Assembly: GCA_029821755.1 (NCBI GenBank)
Contig: JALGSV010000010.1
Span: 57,120 to 121,119, forward strand
Direction: 5' to 3'
Origin: Candidatus Zipacnadum vermilionense
GTDB lineage: Bacteria > Armatimonadota > Zipacnadia > Zipacnadales > Zipacnadaceae
DNA length: 64,000 nt
Made by a program: the position numbers and the translations under genes
The notes under the pieces: model-generated
What the model saw: only the letters and a program-made list of their open reading frames with translations
The model's database searches: none
What the model was told of the DNA's origin: nothing
Shown here: one piece after another, positions 17,775-26,266 of the stretch
Layout: each line of letters begins with the position of its first letter
Numbering within the stretch: position 1 is the stretch's first letter

Positions 17775-18827
17775 TCACCGAGATGCTCGTCGCGTCTTCA
17801 AGCGGAGTAGTGCCTGGACGAGCAGGCAGACCCCCGCTCCCGTCACGCCCGCGCAGATGAGCATGAGCGTCAAGGTCCAACCGGGGGGATTGGCCGGAGT
17901 GACGGAGAAGTCTGGGGACACGGCATAGGCCCGCGCAGGGGTCCCTCCAGCCCCCGCGGTCGCAGGAGAGAGTGTACGGGGTTGGATGCCTCTCTTGGCG
18001 TACGGCGTGCTCCCCTCCGCGCCCGTCGTTGCCAAGGAACCCACGGAAGCATCAGTATCGGTCTCCTCAGTCCATTCCAGCCCGTAACCGCGGAGTAGCA
18101 CACGAGTCATGAGCAGTTGGTGACATATGCGAGTACCTAAGCCGAGTTTCCGGCAAGTCTCGATCGAGGTTGCGGGAATCCCCAGCATCTTGTACGCGCA
18201 GTAGGTCGGGCACGTCTCGACAGGGTACACGAAAGCCGAAAACCAGTTTCTCTTGTCGCTGATAGTCGAGTTGACGGCGTCGATGAAGGGCCGGAATACA
18301 GGAACCAGTTCCGGGAAGTCGAAAGTGAGGGTTTGCCCAAAGCGCGCCGGGTCCTCCCGGTGGAAGCCCACCGATTCATGGAGAGTGAGGAGGAGATCGG
18401 GATGTGCCGTTGCGATCGCCCGCCAAGTCTCGTACGCGAGCCGCTCCATGACGTCCCCGTCGGGTCTGCCAGGGAACATCCGGTTCATGTTGCCCGGGTA
18501 GGCCCGAACACCCCGTGTGATCGCTGTTACATGAGCGCGGGGTATCAACCATAGAGTACCAGCGGTGACCTGCCATTTCTTCATTTTGTCTGCAGCCAGA
18601 TAGCCAGCCGTTTCGTCGCCGTGACAACCACCGATGACGAAAACCGTTCCCCCGGTATTCCCGCCCTGTTTGATGTACAGCTTCGTCTCGTGTGGCGTTC
18701 CAGCCATAATGGCGCGTTCCTGCACCGTCTCGGCTTCGGAGATAGTCGCCGTGACGGCACCGACTAACGAACACAAGAGAAACAGCCGCACGAGCCCCTC
18801 GAGTCGGGGACACGTTGCCTTTCTCAT
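17775..18827 (-). CDS. Exported succinylglutamate desuccinylase/aspartoacylase-like zinc hydrolase (M14-type)
   Basis: A 350-aa protein. It has an N-terminal hydrophobic signal (residues 12-32), then zinc-site motif GGCHGDETAG (H and E ligands, ~67-76) and the later LLTLHES segment with the third ligand His. YPGNMNRMFPG (substrate-binding Arg/Asn) and GIPATSIETC complete an AspA/AstE or M14-carboxypeptidase-like domain. The C-terminus has a low-complexity linker and one membrane helix (about 315-340), so the enzyme is anchored outside the cytosol. It overlaps the upstream gene by 4 bases. Substrate unknown; a cell-wall peptide is a fair guess. Codon choice is less GC-extreme than its neighbours, perhaps from transfer. 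Confidence 0.8.
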   Translation of the reverse strand: MRKATCPRLEGLVRLFLLCSLVGAVTATISEAETVQERAIMAGTPHETKLYIKQGGNTGGTVFVIGGCHGDETAGYLAADKMKKWQVTAGTLWLIPRAHVTAITRGVRAYPGNMNRMFPGRPDGDVMERLAYETWRAIATAHPDLLLTLHESVGFHREDPARFGQTLTFDFPELVPVFRPFIDAVNSTISDKRNWFSAFVYPVETCPTYCAYKMLGIPATSIETCRKLGLGTRICHQLLMTRVLLRGYGLEWTEETDTDASVGSLATTGAEGSTPYAKRGIQPRTLSPATAGAGGTPARAYAVSPDFSVTPANPPGWTLTLMLICAGVTGAGVCLLVQALLRLKTRRASR

Positions 18828-19636
18828 CTTTTCGGGCCCCCTGCACTCATGTCGAAGTTCTCATCTATGATGAGCCATTTACCGTCCGTTCGCCTTAGCT
18901 GCAGGGATTTCTGGCCGTCGTCCCACCAGATGGAGCTATCGTAGTGCTGGCGCACGGTCACAATCGCGAACTGCCCACTGGAATCATGCTCCACACTCAA
19001 GGGGGATGTGGTATCGACGGCTATGCAACCATTCTTTGCGAAGATCTCAGTCATGCGCTGGCGTAGTGTACCCTTGCCATACGCATTCTTGCCGGTCCGC
19101 TTGATCCTGCAGTCCTCAGCATAGTGGGATAGGTAGCGCTCAATGTCGCGGCTTTGCCAAGCACCCCTCCAGGCGTCATAGAAGATCCGCACCTCCTTCT
19201 CATCGCCTTGGTTCCACGCACCCAACTTCTCGCCGACTGGCATGGCGGGACCGGGCTGCGGCCCGACAGAGGCCCTGCGAGTTGCCACGGAGGCAAGCAT
19301 CAAGATCACCGCCAGGAGGGCGGCCAATCCGAGCGCAGCCAACACCCAAGCGTTCCGCCCCCTTGGTACGGGGCCAGGCGGGGACGGCGGCGGCAGGGCA
19401 TCCGGTGAGGGCCACACCTCATGCTGAGAATAGCCCGGCTCGTCAAGGGGCGGGTACAGAACCACCCCATCGTCCTGAACCGGGTCGGAAGTGGTAGAAC
19501 CGCAGCCATAGATAGCGCAACCTCCGTTGTCCCGCCAGCAGTCCGCGTGGTGCCGGTGGCCGTACCGTCGGCACGCGACCTGTGCTTGACCGGAGTCCAA
19601 GGGATAGCGGCAATAGGGGCATACCGTCTGGGACAT
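18824..19636 (-). CDS. Prokaryotic RING/zinc-ribbon protein with membrane helix and NTF2-like (SnoaL) domain
   Basis: 270 aa. Residues 1-47 form a cysteine/histidine zinc finger (CPYC, CRRYGHRHHADCW, CAIYGCG) of the prokaryotic RING type. A proline-rich linker follows, then one membrane helix (about 95-118), then an NTF2/SnoaL-like domain (FYDAWRGAWQSRDIERYLSHY ... KWLIIDENFD). The architecture suggests a membrane-tethered binding protein that senses on one side and recruits on the other (inference). The ribosome site AGGGAGGCGCAG directly precedes the ATG. It is the first gene of a two-gene unit, coupled by ATGA to the zinc hydrolase. Confidence 0.78.
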   Translation of the reverse strand: MSQTVCPYCRYPLDSGQAQVACRRYGHRHHADCWRDNGGCAIYGCGSTTSDPVQDDGVVLYPPLDEPGYSQHEVWPSPDALPPPSPPGPVPRGRNAWVLAALGLAALLAVILMLASVATRRASVGPQPGPAMPVGEKLGAWNQGDEKEVRIFYDAWRGAWQSRDIERYLSHYAEDCRIKRTGKNAYGKGTLRQRMTEIFAKNGCIAVDTTSPLSVEHDSSGQFAIVTVRQHYDSSIWWDDGQKSLQLRRTDGKWLIIDENFDMSAGGPKR

Positions 19637-20001
19637 CTGCGCCTCCCTTTCCTGACCCCCGGGAGTGGTTCCCGTAGTACTTCCCCGTAAGGTACTCTTT
19701 CGCTGTCCGTCGGCGTTCTCCTGCCGACGCGTGAGGCATGGGGGACAGGCACGATCATCACCACAGCGGCGACATCGGGACCAATCGGCTCAGGCGATGC
19801 AGGAAGAAATAGGAGCGCAATATTCTTATGACTAGCTTTATTTCGCTTCTACTGCATTATGCTCATCATCCGCCGCTGGCACAACCCATGCTCCCTCGGC
19901 GTGGGACGTAGGCCCCTGCCTAGATCCTGCCCCTCTCGCGCCTCCCCTCCCCTTCCTGCATGGTACTTCCGTAAGACTCATCTTCTGGGGGATGTGACAG
20001 T
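19637..20001. other. Intergenic region ahead of secA, divergent from the RING-protein gene
   Basis: No convincing gene. The part from about 19930 onward is the decayed copy of the secA leader (see the duplication). The AT-richer stretch 19805-19865 might hold the promoter of the leftward pair, but no -35/-10 pair stands out. Confidence 0.5.
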
Positions 20002-20109
20002 ATGGCTTTCGCTACGAAAGCGGGTAAATGGCTGATTGACGGCAATGAGCGCGAGGTGGCCTGGATGTCTTGCGCCGTCGTCGTCGTTGCACCTCCCAGC
20101 TGTGTTTGA
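20002..20109 (+). pseudogene. Truncated duplicate of the secA 5' end
   Basis: Starting at ATG 20002, 62 of 67 bases match the first 22 codons of secA at 20187 (MAFATKAGKWLIDGNEREVA versus MAFASKAAKWLIDGNEREVA). After GGATGT the copies diverge and the frame stops at TGA 20107, giving a 35-codon ORF. The similarity also runs upstream into the leader with a constant 185-bp offset and no indel. The duplicate's promoter is damaged: CATGGT stands where secA has TATAAT. Probably a relic of a tandem duplication; a regulatory leader peptide is the less likely alternative. Confidence 0.8.
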
Positions 20110-20143
20110 CGCCTCGCCCCTACCCTCCCCCCTCCCCTTCCTG

Positions 20144-20149
20144 TATAAT
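20144..20149 (+). promoter_or_regulatory. -10 element of the secA promoter
   Basis: TATAAT in an otherwise C-rich region, 38 bp upstream of the secA ATG. No good -35 hexamer lies 16-18 bp upstream, so recognition may rely on the -10 region or an activator. Confidence 0.5.
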
Positions 20150-20186
20150 ACTCCCATACGACTATCTTTTTGGGGGCTTGGACGTT

Positions 20187-23120
20187 ATGGCTTTCGCTTC
20201 GAAAGCGGCTAAATGGCTGATTGATGGCAACGAGCGCGAGGTGGCCCGGATGTTTCGGGAGGTTCAGAAGATCAACGCGCTGGAGCCGGAGATACAGGCG
20301 CTCTCCGATGAGGGGCTCGCGGCCAAGACCGCCGAGTTCAAGGCGCGCCTCGCCGCCGGGGAGACGCTGGCCGACCTGCTTGTCGAGGCCTTCGCCGTGG
20401 CCCGCGAGGCAGCCTGGCGGGCGGTGGGGATGCGACCCTATGATGTGCAGCTGGTGGGCGGGATGGTCCTACACCAGGGCAAGATCGCCGAGATGAAGAC
20501 CGGGGAAGGCAAGACCCTGGTGGCTACCCTCCCGATGTACCTCAACGCCCTGGAGGGCAAGGGCTGCCACCTGGTCACCACCAACGACTACCTGGTGCGC
20601 TGGCAGGCCCAGTGGATGGGGCAGATCTTCGAGCTGCTGGGGCTGTCCTGCGGGTACATCCAGCACAACATGGAGCCGCACGAGCGCGCGGCGAACTACC
20701 TCAAGGACATCACCTACGTCGAGAATAGCGAGCTGGGCTTTGACTACCTGCGGGACAACATGACCGGGCACCCGGACTACCTGGTGCTGCGAGAGTTGAA
20801 CTACGCCATCGTGGACGAGGTGGACTCCATCCTCATCGACGAGGCCCGCACCCCGCTGATCATCTCCGGGATGCCGCAGAAGAGCGTGCAGTTCTACGAG
20901 GACATGGACCGCATCACCTCCCGCCTGCGGGGGACCTCCTCGGAGGACAAAGAAGAACAGGAGGACTTCGACTACTTCTACGATGAGAAGCAGAACCAGG
21001 CGGCGCTGACCGACAAGGGCTGGGAGCGGGTGGATAAGATGCTGGGGGTGGAAGACGCGGCCTCCGACCCGCGCTACCTGGATATCCGGCACCATGTGGA
21101 GAACTCGGTCAAGGCGCATGCGCTGTTCAAGCGGGACCACTCCTACATCGTCGTCCAGGGCGAGGTGGTAATCGTAGACGAGTTTACCGGCCACCCGCAG
21201 CCGGGGCGGCGGTACTCCGACGGCCTGCACCAGGCCATCGAGGCCAAGGAGCACGTGCGCATCCAGCAGGCACGGCAGACGGTGGCGTCCATCACCTACC
21301 AGAACTTCTTCCGGCTGTACAACAAGCTGGGGGGGATGACTGGCACGGCCAAGACGGAGGAGACGGAGTTCCGGCAGATCTACGGAATGCCGGTGATAAT
21401 CGTGCCGACGCACCTGCCGGTGGCCCGTAAGGACTACCCCGACGCTATCTACAAGAACACTGAGGCCAAGTACCGGGGGATCGTCTCGGAGATCCTGAAC
21501 ATGTACGTGCGGGAGCAGCCGGTGCTGGTGGGCTCGCGGTCGGTGGATGTCTCCGAGTACCTGGCCACGCGGCTGGCGCCGGACAAGCTCAAGCGACATT
21601 GCGTGATCCTGCTGTGCCAGGACAAACTCTACGACGACCACGAGCTATCCAAGGAGGAGGCCAACGAGCTGCTGGACCTCCTGCGCACACCGCTGGACGC
21701 CCTGGGGCGGCAAGAGATCGCACCGATCGTGCGGCAGCTCGGCTTGCCGGAGGAGATTGAGACGCCGGCGACGCTGGACACCATCCTGGGGCTGCTGCAG
21801 GTGAAGGTGGACAAGGCCGACGGGGAGACACGGGCGACCTGGCGCGAGCGCTTGGCCAGCGCCGTGGAAGACGGTATCCCGCACAACATCCTGAACGCCA
21901 AGCAGCACGAACGGGAGGGGCAGATAATCGCCGACGCGGGGCGGCCGGGCCAGATCACCATCGCCACCAACATGGCTGGCCGCGGTGTGGACATTGTCCT
22001 GGGGGGCAAGCCGGAGGACCCCAAGCAGAACGTCAATCCGGAGTTGCACGAGAAGGTCAAGCGCCTGGGAGGGCTGCACGTGCTGGGGACCGAGCGGCAT
22101 GAGTCGCGGCGCATTGACAACCAGCTCCGGGGCCGGTCCGGCCGGCAAGGCGATCCGGGCTCCAGCCGCTTCTACGTGGCTCTGGACGACGAGCTGATGA
22201 AACTGTTCGGCCCCGAGCGCTTCGGCTTCTTCATGAAGGGCTGGCCGGAGGAGCAGGTGCTGGAGCACTCCATCGTCAGCAAATCCCTGGAGCGCGCCCA
22301 GCAGAAGGTGGAGCTGCGCAACTACCAGATCCGCAAAGATACGCTGAAGTACGACGACGTGATGAATGAGCAGCGCAACGTCGTCTACGGTCAGCGCCGG
22401 CGGGTGCTGCACGGGGAGGACGTGCGCGAGGGCGTGATGGAGATGCTCCGCCGCGCCGTGGAACCGGTCATTACCCAGTTTGCGCCGGCGGGGATGTTGG
22501 CGGATGACTGGGACCTGGAGGGGCTATACCAGGCGCTCCTGGAAACGGTACCGGGGCTGGACCAGGTGCTGAGCCTGGACAACCTCCACGGGATGCACCC
22601 GAAGTCCATCCGAGATGATATCCACGAGGCGGTGCGGGATCTGTACGCGCGGCGGGAGCAGGTGATCGGCGCGGAGCTGATGCGCCAGATCGAGCGTTCC
22701 TGGCTACTGCGCTGCATCGACAACCGCTGGATGGAGCACCTGCAGGAGATGGACTACATGCGGGATGCCATCTTCCTGCGAGCCTACGGGCAAAAGGACC
22801 CCTTCGTCGAGTACGCGCGCGAGGCGCACGACTACTTCGACCACCTGCTGCAAGGGGTGGCGGAGGACATGACGCGGGCGCTGCTGCTGACCGAGGTGGC
22901 TGTGGAGCAGCCGGCGATGGAAGTCCAGGATATGTCCACGGAGAGCGACCGGATGATGGCGCCGGCGACGGCGGCGCTGGAGGACGTCGAGACCCCCATG
23001 AGCGAGGCGGCAGACGACATGACCCGGGGGCATACAGTTCACGTAGCGGAGCGCCCAGGGAGGAACGACCCCTGCCCCTGCGGGAGTGGGAAGAAATACA
23101 AGAAGTGTTGCGGGAAGTGA
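20187..23120 (+). CDS. secA: Protein translocase ATPase subunit SecA
   Basis: A 977-aa motor that pushes preproteins through SecYEG. It has MKTGEGKTLVATLP (Walker A, GEGKT at 106-110), the Walker B region YAIVDEVDSILIDEARTPL (~211-228), GRSGRQGDPGSSRFY (arginine-finger motif) and the C-terminal zinc-binding tail CPCGSGKKYKKCC that contacts SecB or ribosomes. The start is ATG 20187, after GGGGGCTTGGACGTT. Oddity: between VLVGSRSVDVSEYLATRL and IPHNILNAKQHE there are ~85 residues (about 21565-21870) where other SecA proteins such as E. coli have only around a dozen. The leader and first codons are duplicated upstream. Confidence 0.97.
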   Translation: MAFASKAAKWLIDGNEREVARMFREVQKINALEPEIQALSDEGLAAKTAEFKARLAAGETLADLLVEAFAVAREAAWRAVGMRPYDVQLVGGMVLHQGKIAEMKTGEGKTLVATLPMYLNALEGKGCHLVTTNDYLVRWQAQWMGQIFELLGLSCGYIQHNMEPHERAANYLKDITYVENSELGFDYLRDNMTGHPDYLVLRELNYAIVDEVDSILIDEARTPLIISGMPQKSVQFYEDMDRITSRLRGTSSEDKEEQEDFDYFYDEKQNQAALTDKGWERVDKMLGVEDAASDPRYLDIRHHVENSVKAHALFKRDHSYIVVQGEVVIVDEFTGHPQPGRRYSDGLHQAIEAKEHVRIQQARQTVASITYQNFFRLYNKLGGMTGTAKTEETEFRQIYGMPVIIVPTHLPVARKDYPDAIYKNTEAKYRGIVSEILNMYVREQPVLVGSRSVDVSEYLATRLAPDKLKRHCVILLCQDKLYDDHELSKEEANELLDLLRTPLDALGRQEIAPIVRQLGLPEEIETPATLDTILGLLQVKVDKADGETRATWRERLASAVEDGIPHNILNAKQHEREGQIIADAGRPGQITIATNMAGRGVDIVLGGKPEDPKQNVNPELHEKVKRLGGLHVLGTERHESRRIDNQLRGRSGRQGDPGSSRFYVALDDELMKLFGPERFGFFMKGWPEEQVLEHSIVSKSLERAQQKVELRNYQIRKDTLKYDDVMNEQRNVVYGQRRRVLHGEDVREGVMEMLRRAVEPVITQFAPAGMLADDWDLEGLYQALLETVPGLDQVLSLDNLHGMHPKSIRDDIHEAVRDLYARREQVIGAELMRQIERSWLLRCIDNRWMEHLQEMDYMRDAIFLRAYGQKDPFVEYAREAHDYFDHLLQGVAEDMTRALLLTEVAVEQPAMEVQDMSTESDRMMAPATAALEDVETPMSEAADDMTRGHTVHVAERPGRNDPCPCGSGKKYKKCCGK

Positions 23121-23262
23121 GGAGGAGAGACTACCGGGCAGCAGCTAGAGGCGGACGGCGCCGATTTCCACCTGCCGCTGCGTTGAGCCACTCTCCCCTC
23201 GCGTCGAGGGCAGGCCTCGGGCGAGCCTTTGAGCAGCAGCGTGGCCGCCGGGCGTTCCTGCC

Positions 23263-23400
23263 TCATGCACGCGGTGAACGACCCGCTCGAACTGTGGGCC
23301 TCCCCACGCACTGGCAGCAGATGCCCCAGTTGTCACACTCGGTGTTGATGCAGACGCACACCTGGGCGTTGATCTCGCAACTGGCGCATTTGCCGGCCAT
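23263..23400 (-). CDS. Small cysteine-rich protein (45 aa), likely metal-binding
   Basis: A 45-codon gene with eight cysteines in the first 31 residues: C5-x2-C8, C15-x-C17, C22, C28-C29 and C31. The core CVCINTECDNWGICCQC matches the C-x-C-x-N-T-x-C-x3-G-x-C-C-x-C pattern of small zinc-binding-like bacterial proteins I recall from Firmicutes. A near-perfect ribosome site, GGAGGTAACC, directly precedes the ATG, which argues strongly that it is real. It begins 15 bp after the GH116 stop and is probably in the same operon. The last 14 residues (TVRAGRSPRA-like) are basic. Function unknown. Confidence 0.75.
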   Translation of the reverse strand: MAGKCASCEINAQVCVCINTECDNWGICCQCVGRPTVRAGRSPRA

Positions 23401-23415
23401 GGTTACCTCCGGTAT

Positions 23416-26040
23416 TCAGTGTTCCCCGACTACTCGAATCGTCTCCCCCTCCGCCAGTTTCACCGTCTCTGTCAGCCGCACAGTGATCGTTCCCTCGCCG
23501 GCGACTATTTCGCAGGGCAACGGCTCGGCGCCGCGGAAGGCTTGGGTGCCAGCTATGCCCGCCACCGCCAGGGTCAGACTCGCCAGGACCAACTCGCCGT
23601 GCTCCACCACCACCCAGGCCTCAACCCCACCCGCAGTGACCCGCTGGCCGAGCGAGCCCCAAGCGCCCGGCCCCGACCAGAAGCAGCGGAAGTCGTCCGC
23701 GTTCACCCGCGGGGCAAAGGAGAGGGCCGCGTCCGCCGCCGAGTAGGCGAACCCTGAGAGCGCCAGCAGAGGGCCCCAGGCCGACATGGCGCGCGCGTAG
23801 TGGTGGCCGCATTCCGGTTCGTCCCAGGGGTTGCGACGCTCGCCGTCATGGCGGGCCCGAGCAGTCTCCACGATCCGCAGCCCCTTCTCCACCAACCCCT
23901 CGTAGATGAGCGAGGTCGCGGCGATGTACTCGATGCCCGTCCAGGCCTCGTCGGCGTAGGGGGTGGGGATCTCCGGACGGCCGCCACGGGGCCAGGAGCA
24001 GATGAGCAGCCCGCCCTCCTCGTTGACCGCATACCCGCGCATGGCATTCACGTGCGCGCGCAGGTCGGGCTTGAAGTTGTAGCGGTAGACCGAGGCCAGC
24101 GCCGAGTAGACGTGCGCCGGGTCGGCCAGGTAACCCAGACCCGCCACCGAGGCCATGTACTGCCCCAGCAACTGATCGCTCAGGCAGCCGGGGCCGAGCT
24201 GATACAGGGGATCGGCCAGAATCTCCGCGCCCATGCCGATGCTGAGGCCCTCGGCGACCGGCTTGCCCACCTGCGACTGAACCTGCTGATAGTAGTACTC
24301 GCCGTTGAACAGGTGCTCGTCCCACCAGCGACTGCCCTGCTCCCACAGTGCGTGGTAAGCGTCGGCCGCGGTCGTGTCGCCCAGAGCGCGGGCCATCTCC
24401 TCCCCGGCCCGCAGGGCGCCGAGGTAGAAGAAGCCGGTCTGCGGGGTGGGGCCGTGGTACTCCACGTCGAAAGTGTTGTGCTGGATGCCCTCCATCACCC
24501 CGTCGTGGTCGGCGTCCCAGCCCCCCTCGACCCAGGCGAACTCCAGGGCAGCCTGGGCGTGGGGCCAGAGCCGACGCAGCCACTCATCGTCGCCGCAGAG
24601 CTTCCAGTCGCGGTACAGGCGCATGATGGCGCCCATCTGCCCGTCGGCAGCCGCCTTGCCGTTGCGCCCCGAGCCCAGCGGTAGCGTGGTTCGGAAGGAC
24701 ATCAGGCCCTGCTCGTCGGTATTGTTGAGGAATTCAGTGTTGCGGATGGACCGACTCAGGCTGGGGTAGAGAAAGGCGGTGGTCTGCTCGTAGTTCCACA
24801 CGTGGGTGCAGGTACCGGGGCAGCAGCCGGACTGGGGGGAGCAGCCCTCAAAGCCGTGGAAGGCCCCGTCGGCGGTCCTCATGCAGGTCTGGGTACGGAG
24901 GGTGGAGGAGTTAGCCATGGCTGCATCCAGGACGAAATCCGGCAGCGTGCTGAGCAGCATAGAGCGAGCGTAGCGGGCCGACTTCTCCTCCAGCTCGGCC
25001 AGGCGCTCGGTGGCGTGGGCGGCGGCGGCCCAGGCGTCGGGGAAGCGGGTGGCGTAGTGATTCCCGATGTGGTCCTCCTCCGGGCCCCAGCCACAGCCCT
25101 TGACGGTGCGGTTGGGGAAGTGCCAGGCCAGCAGCAGCGGCAGCTCCACGCTCTCCCCCGGCTCCAGGTCCGCCGACAGCGCCAGCGCGCCCAAATGCGT
25201 CTGGCCCGTTTCGCTCGGCTCGCAGGGGTACTGGTCCTCGATCCGCCCCTCAGCGACCAGATCATCCCAGTACACCAAGGTGCTGTCCCAGGGCCAATGG
25301 GCATGGGGCACGGTGCAGTTGGTGCGGTAGGTGAACTCCGGCCAGGTGGTGGTCAGGGCCAGGCTGCCGTACTGCGGTTCGTCCTCCGCATAGCGCGAGG
25401 AGGTCATGCGCAGCCCCCGCAGGCCGCCCTCGTCCACCCACTCGTTGAGGTTCCCGCCAAAGTAGGGCATCCCCAGGCCACCGGGCGACTGTAGGCCGTC
25501 GGCGCCGATGATGTTGATCAGGGAGAAGGCCAGGGTGGCGCTGACCGGCTTGCCGCTATAGTTGCGCAGGCGATAGCGCAGCACGGCGAGGGGCAGACCC
25601 GAGTCGTCCGGCTCGGAGGGGATGAGCGGGTTGAAGGCGGTGAGGGCGACCTCCACCGGCAGGGCCGGGTCGTACATTTCCACACGGGCGAAGGGGTACA
25701 CGCCGGTGAAGGTGGCGCGCTCCAGGCGGGGCAGACCGGCTCCCGCCGAGGGGCGCAGCCCGTGGCTGGTGGAGAAGGGCGGCTGCAGGCGGGCCTCGGC
25801 GAGGCGGGTGACCGGCTCGCAGCCCTGCTCCTGCGCCCAGATGGTCGCCCAGGTGAAGGGGAACTCAAAGCCCTTAGAGGGGCGGTTGAAGATCTCCCAG
25901 TCGCGGAACTGCCCGCGCCCGCCCAGGGAGACAGTACCGGTGCCGATCCCGCCCAGGGGGAAGGCGATTTCACGCAGGCTCGCGCCGGAGAAACGCCGGG
26001 CCTTGCCGGAGTCGAACAGATCGGTGAGGGAGACGGACAT
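23416..26040 (-). CDS. GH116 family glycosidase (GBA2/bile-acid beta-glucosidase type)
   Basis: An 874-aa cytosolic-looking protein without signal peptide. Residues 20-50 hold the family N-terminal signature FPLGGIGTGTVSLGGRGQF and RDWEIFNRP. The catalytic (alpha/alpha)6 barrel contains GTCTHVWNYEQTTAFLYPSL, whose Glu is the likely nucleophile, and EGIQHNTFDVEYHGPTPQTG with acidic candidates for acid/base. GH116 enzymes cleave beta-glucosides or beta-xylosides, including glucosylceramide. The start ATG 26040 has AAAGGAGC upstream; the frame continues 28 codons further without a ribosome site. The first gene of a unit with the cysteine-rich protein. Confidence 0.9.
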   Translation of the reverse strand: MSVSLTDLFDSGKARRFSGASLREIAFPLGGIGTGTVSLGGRGQFRDWEIFNRPSKGFEFPFTWATIWAQEQGCEPVTRLAEARLQPPFSTSHGLRPSAGAGLPRLERATFTGVYPFARVEMYDPALPVEVALTAFNPLIPSEPDDSGLPLAVLRYRLRNYSGKPVSATLAFSLINIIGADGLQSPGGLGMPYFGGNLNEWVDEGGLRGLRMTSSRYAEDEPQYGSLALTTTWPEFTYRTNCTVPHAHWPWDSTLVYWDDLVAEGRIEDQYPCEPSETGQTHLGALALSADLEPGESVELPLLLAWHFPNRTVKGCGWGPEEDHIGNHYATRFPDAWAAAAHATERLAELEEKSARYARSMLLSTLPDFVLDAAMANSSTLRTQTCMRTADGAFHGFEGCSPQSGCCPGTCTHVWNYEQTTAFLYPSLSRSIRNTEFLNNTDEQGLMSFRTTLPLGSGRNGKAAADGQMGAIMRLYRDWKLCGDDEWLRRLWPHAQAALEFAWVEGGWDADHDGVMEGIQHNTFDVEYHGPTPQTGFFYLGALRAGEEMARALGDTTAADAYHALWEQGSRWWDEHLFNGEYYYQQVQSQVGKPVAEGLSIGMGAEILADPLYQLGPGCLSDQLLGQYMASVAGLGYLADPAHVYSALASVYRYNFKPDLRAHVNAMRGYAVNEEGGLLICSWPRGGRPEIPTPYADEAWTGIEYIAATSLIYEGLVEKGLRIVETARARHDGERRNPWDEPECGHHYARAMSAWGPLLALSGFAYSAADAALSFAPRVNADDFRCFWSGPGAWGSLGQRVTAGGVEAWVVVEHGELVLASLTLAVAGIAGTQAFRGAEPLPCEIVAGEGTITVRLTETVKLAEGETIRVVGEH

Positions 26041-26266
26041 GGGGACAGCTCCTTTGGCGCCGCGATTACGGGGGGCCTCACGCAAACACCGCTCGATCCG
26101 AGCGGCACGAGGTACCGAGGCCACCCCTTGCCGGTCGCCATTCCCCCTCGCAGAGGGATTTCCCTTCCCGTGGGGGAATCCCGGCGGTGACGGGCATAGG
26201 GCGCGATCCCTCCTGCCCGCGCCAAGATCGGCACCAGCGATTGTCCCTTAGCCAGGAGCCTCACAC

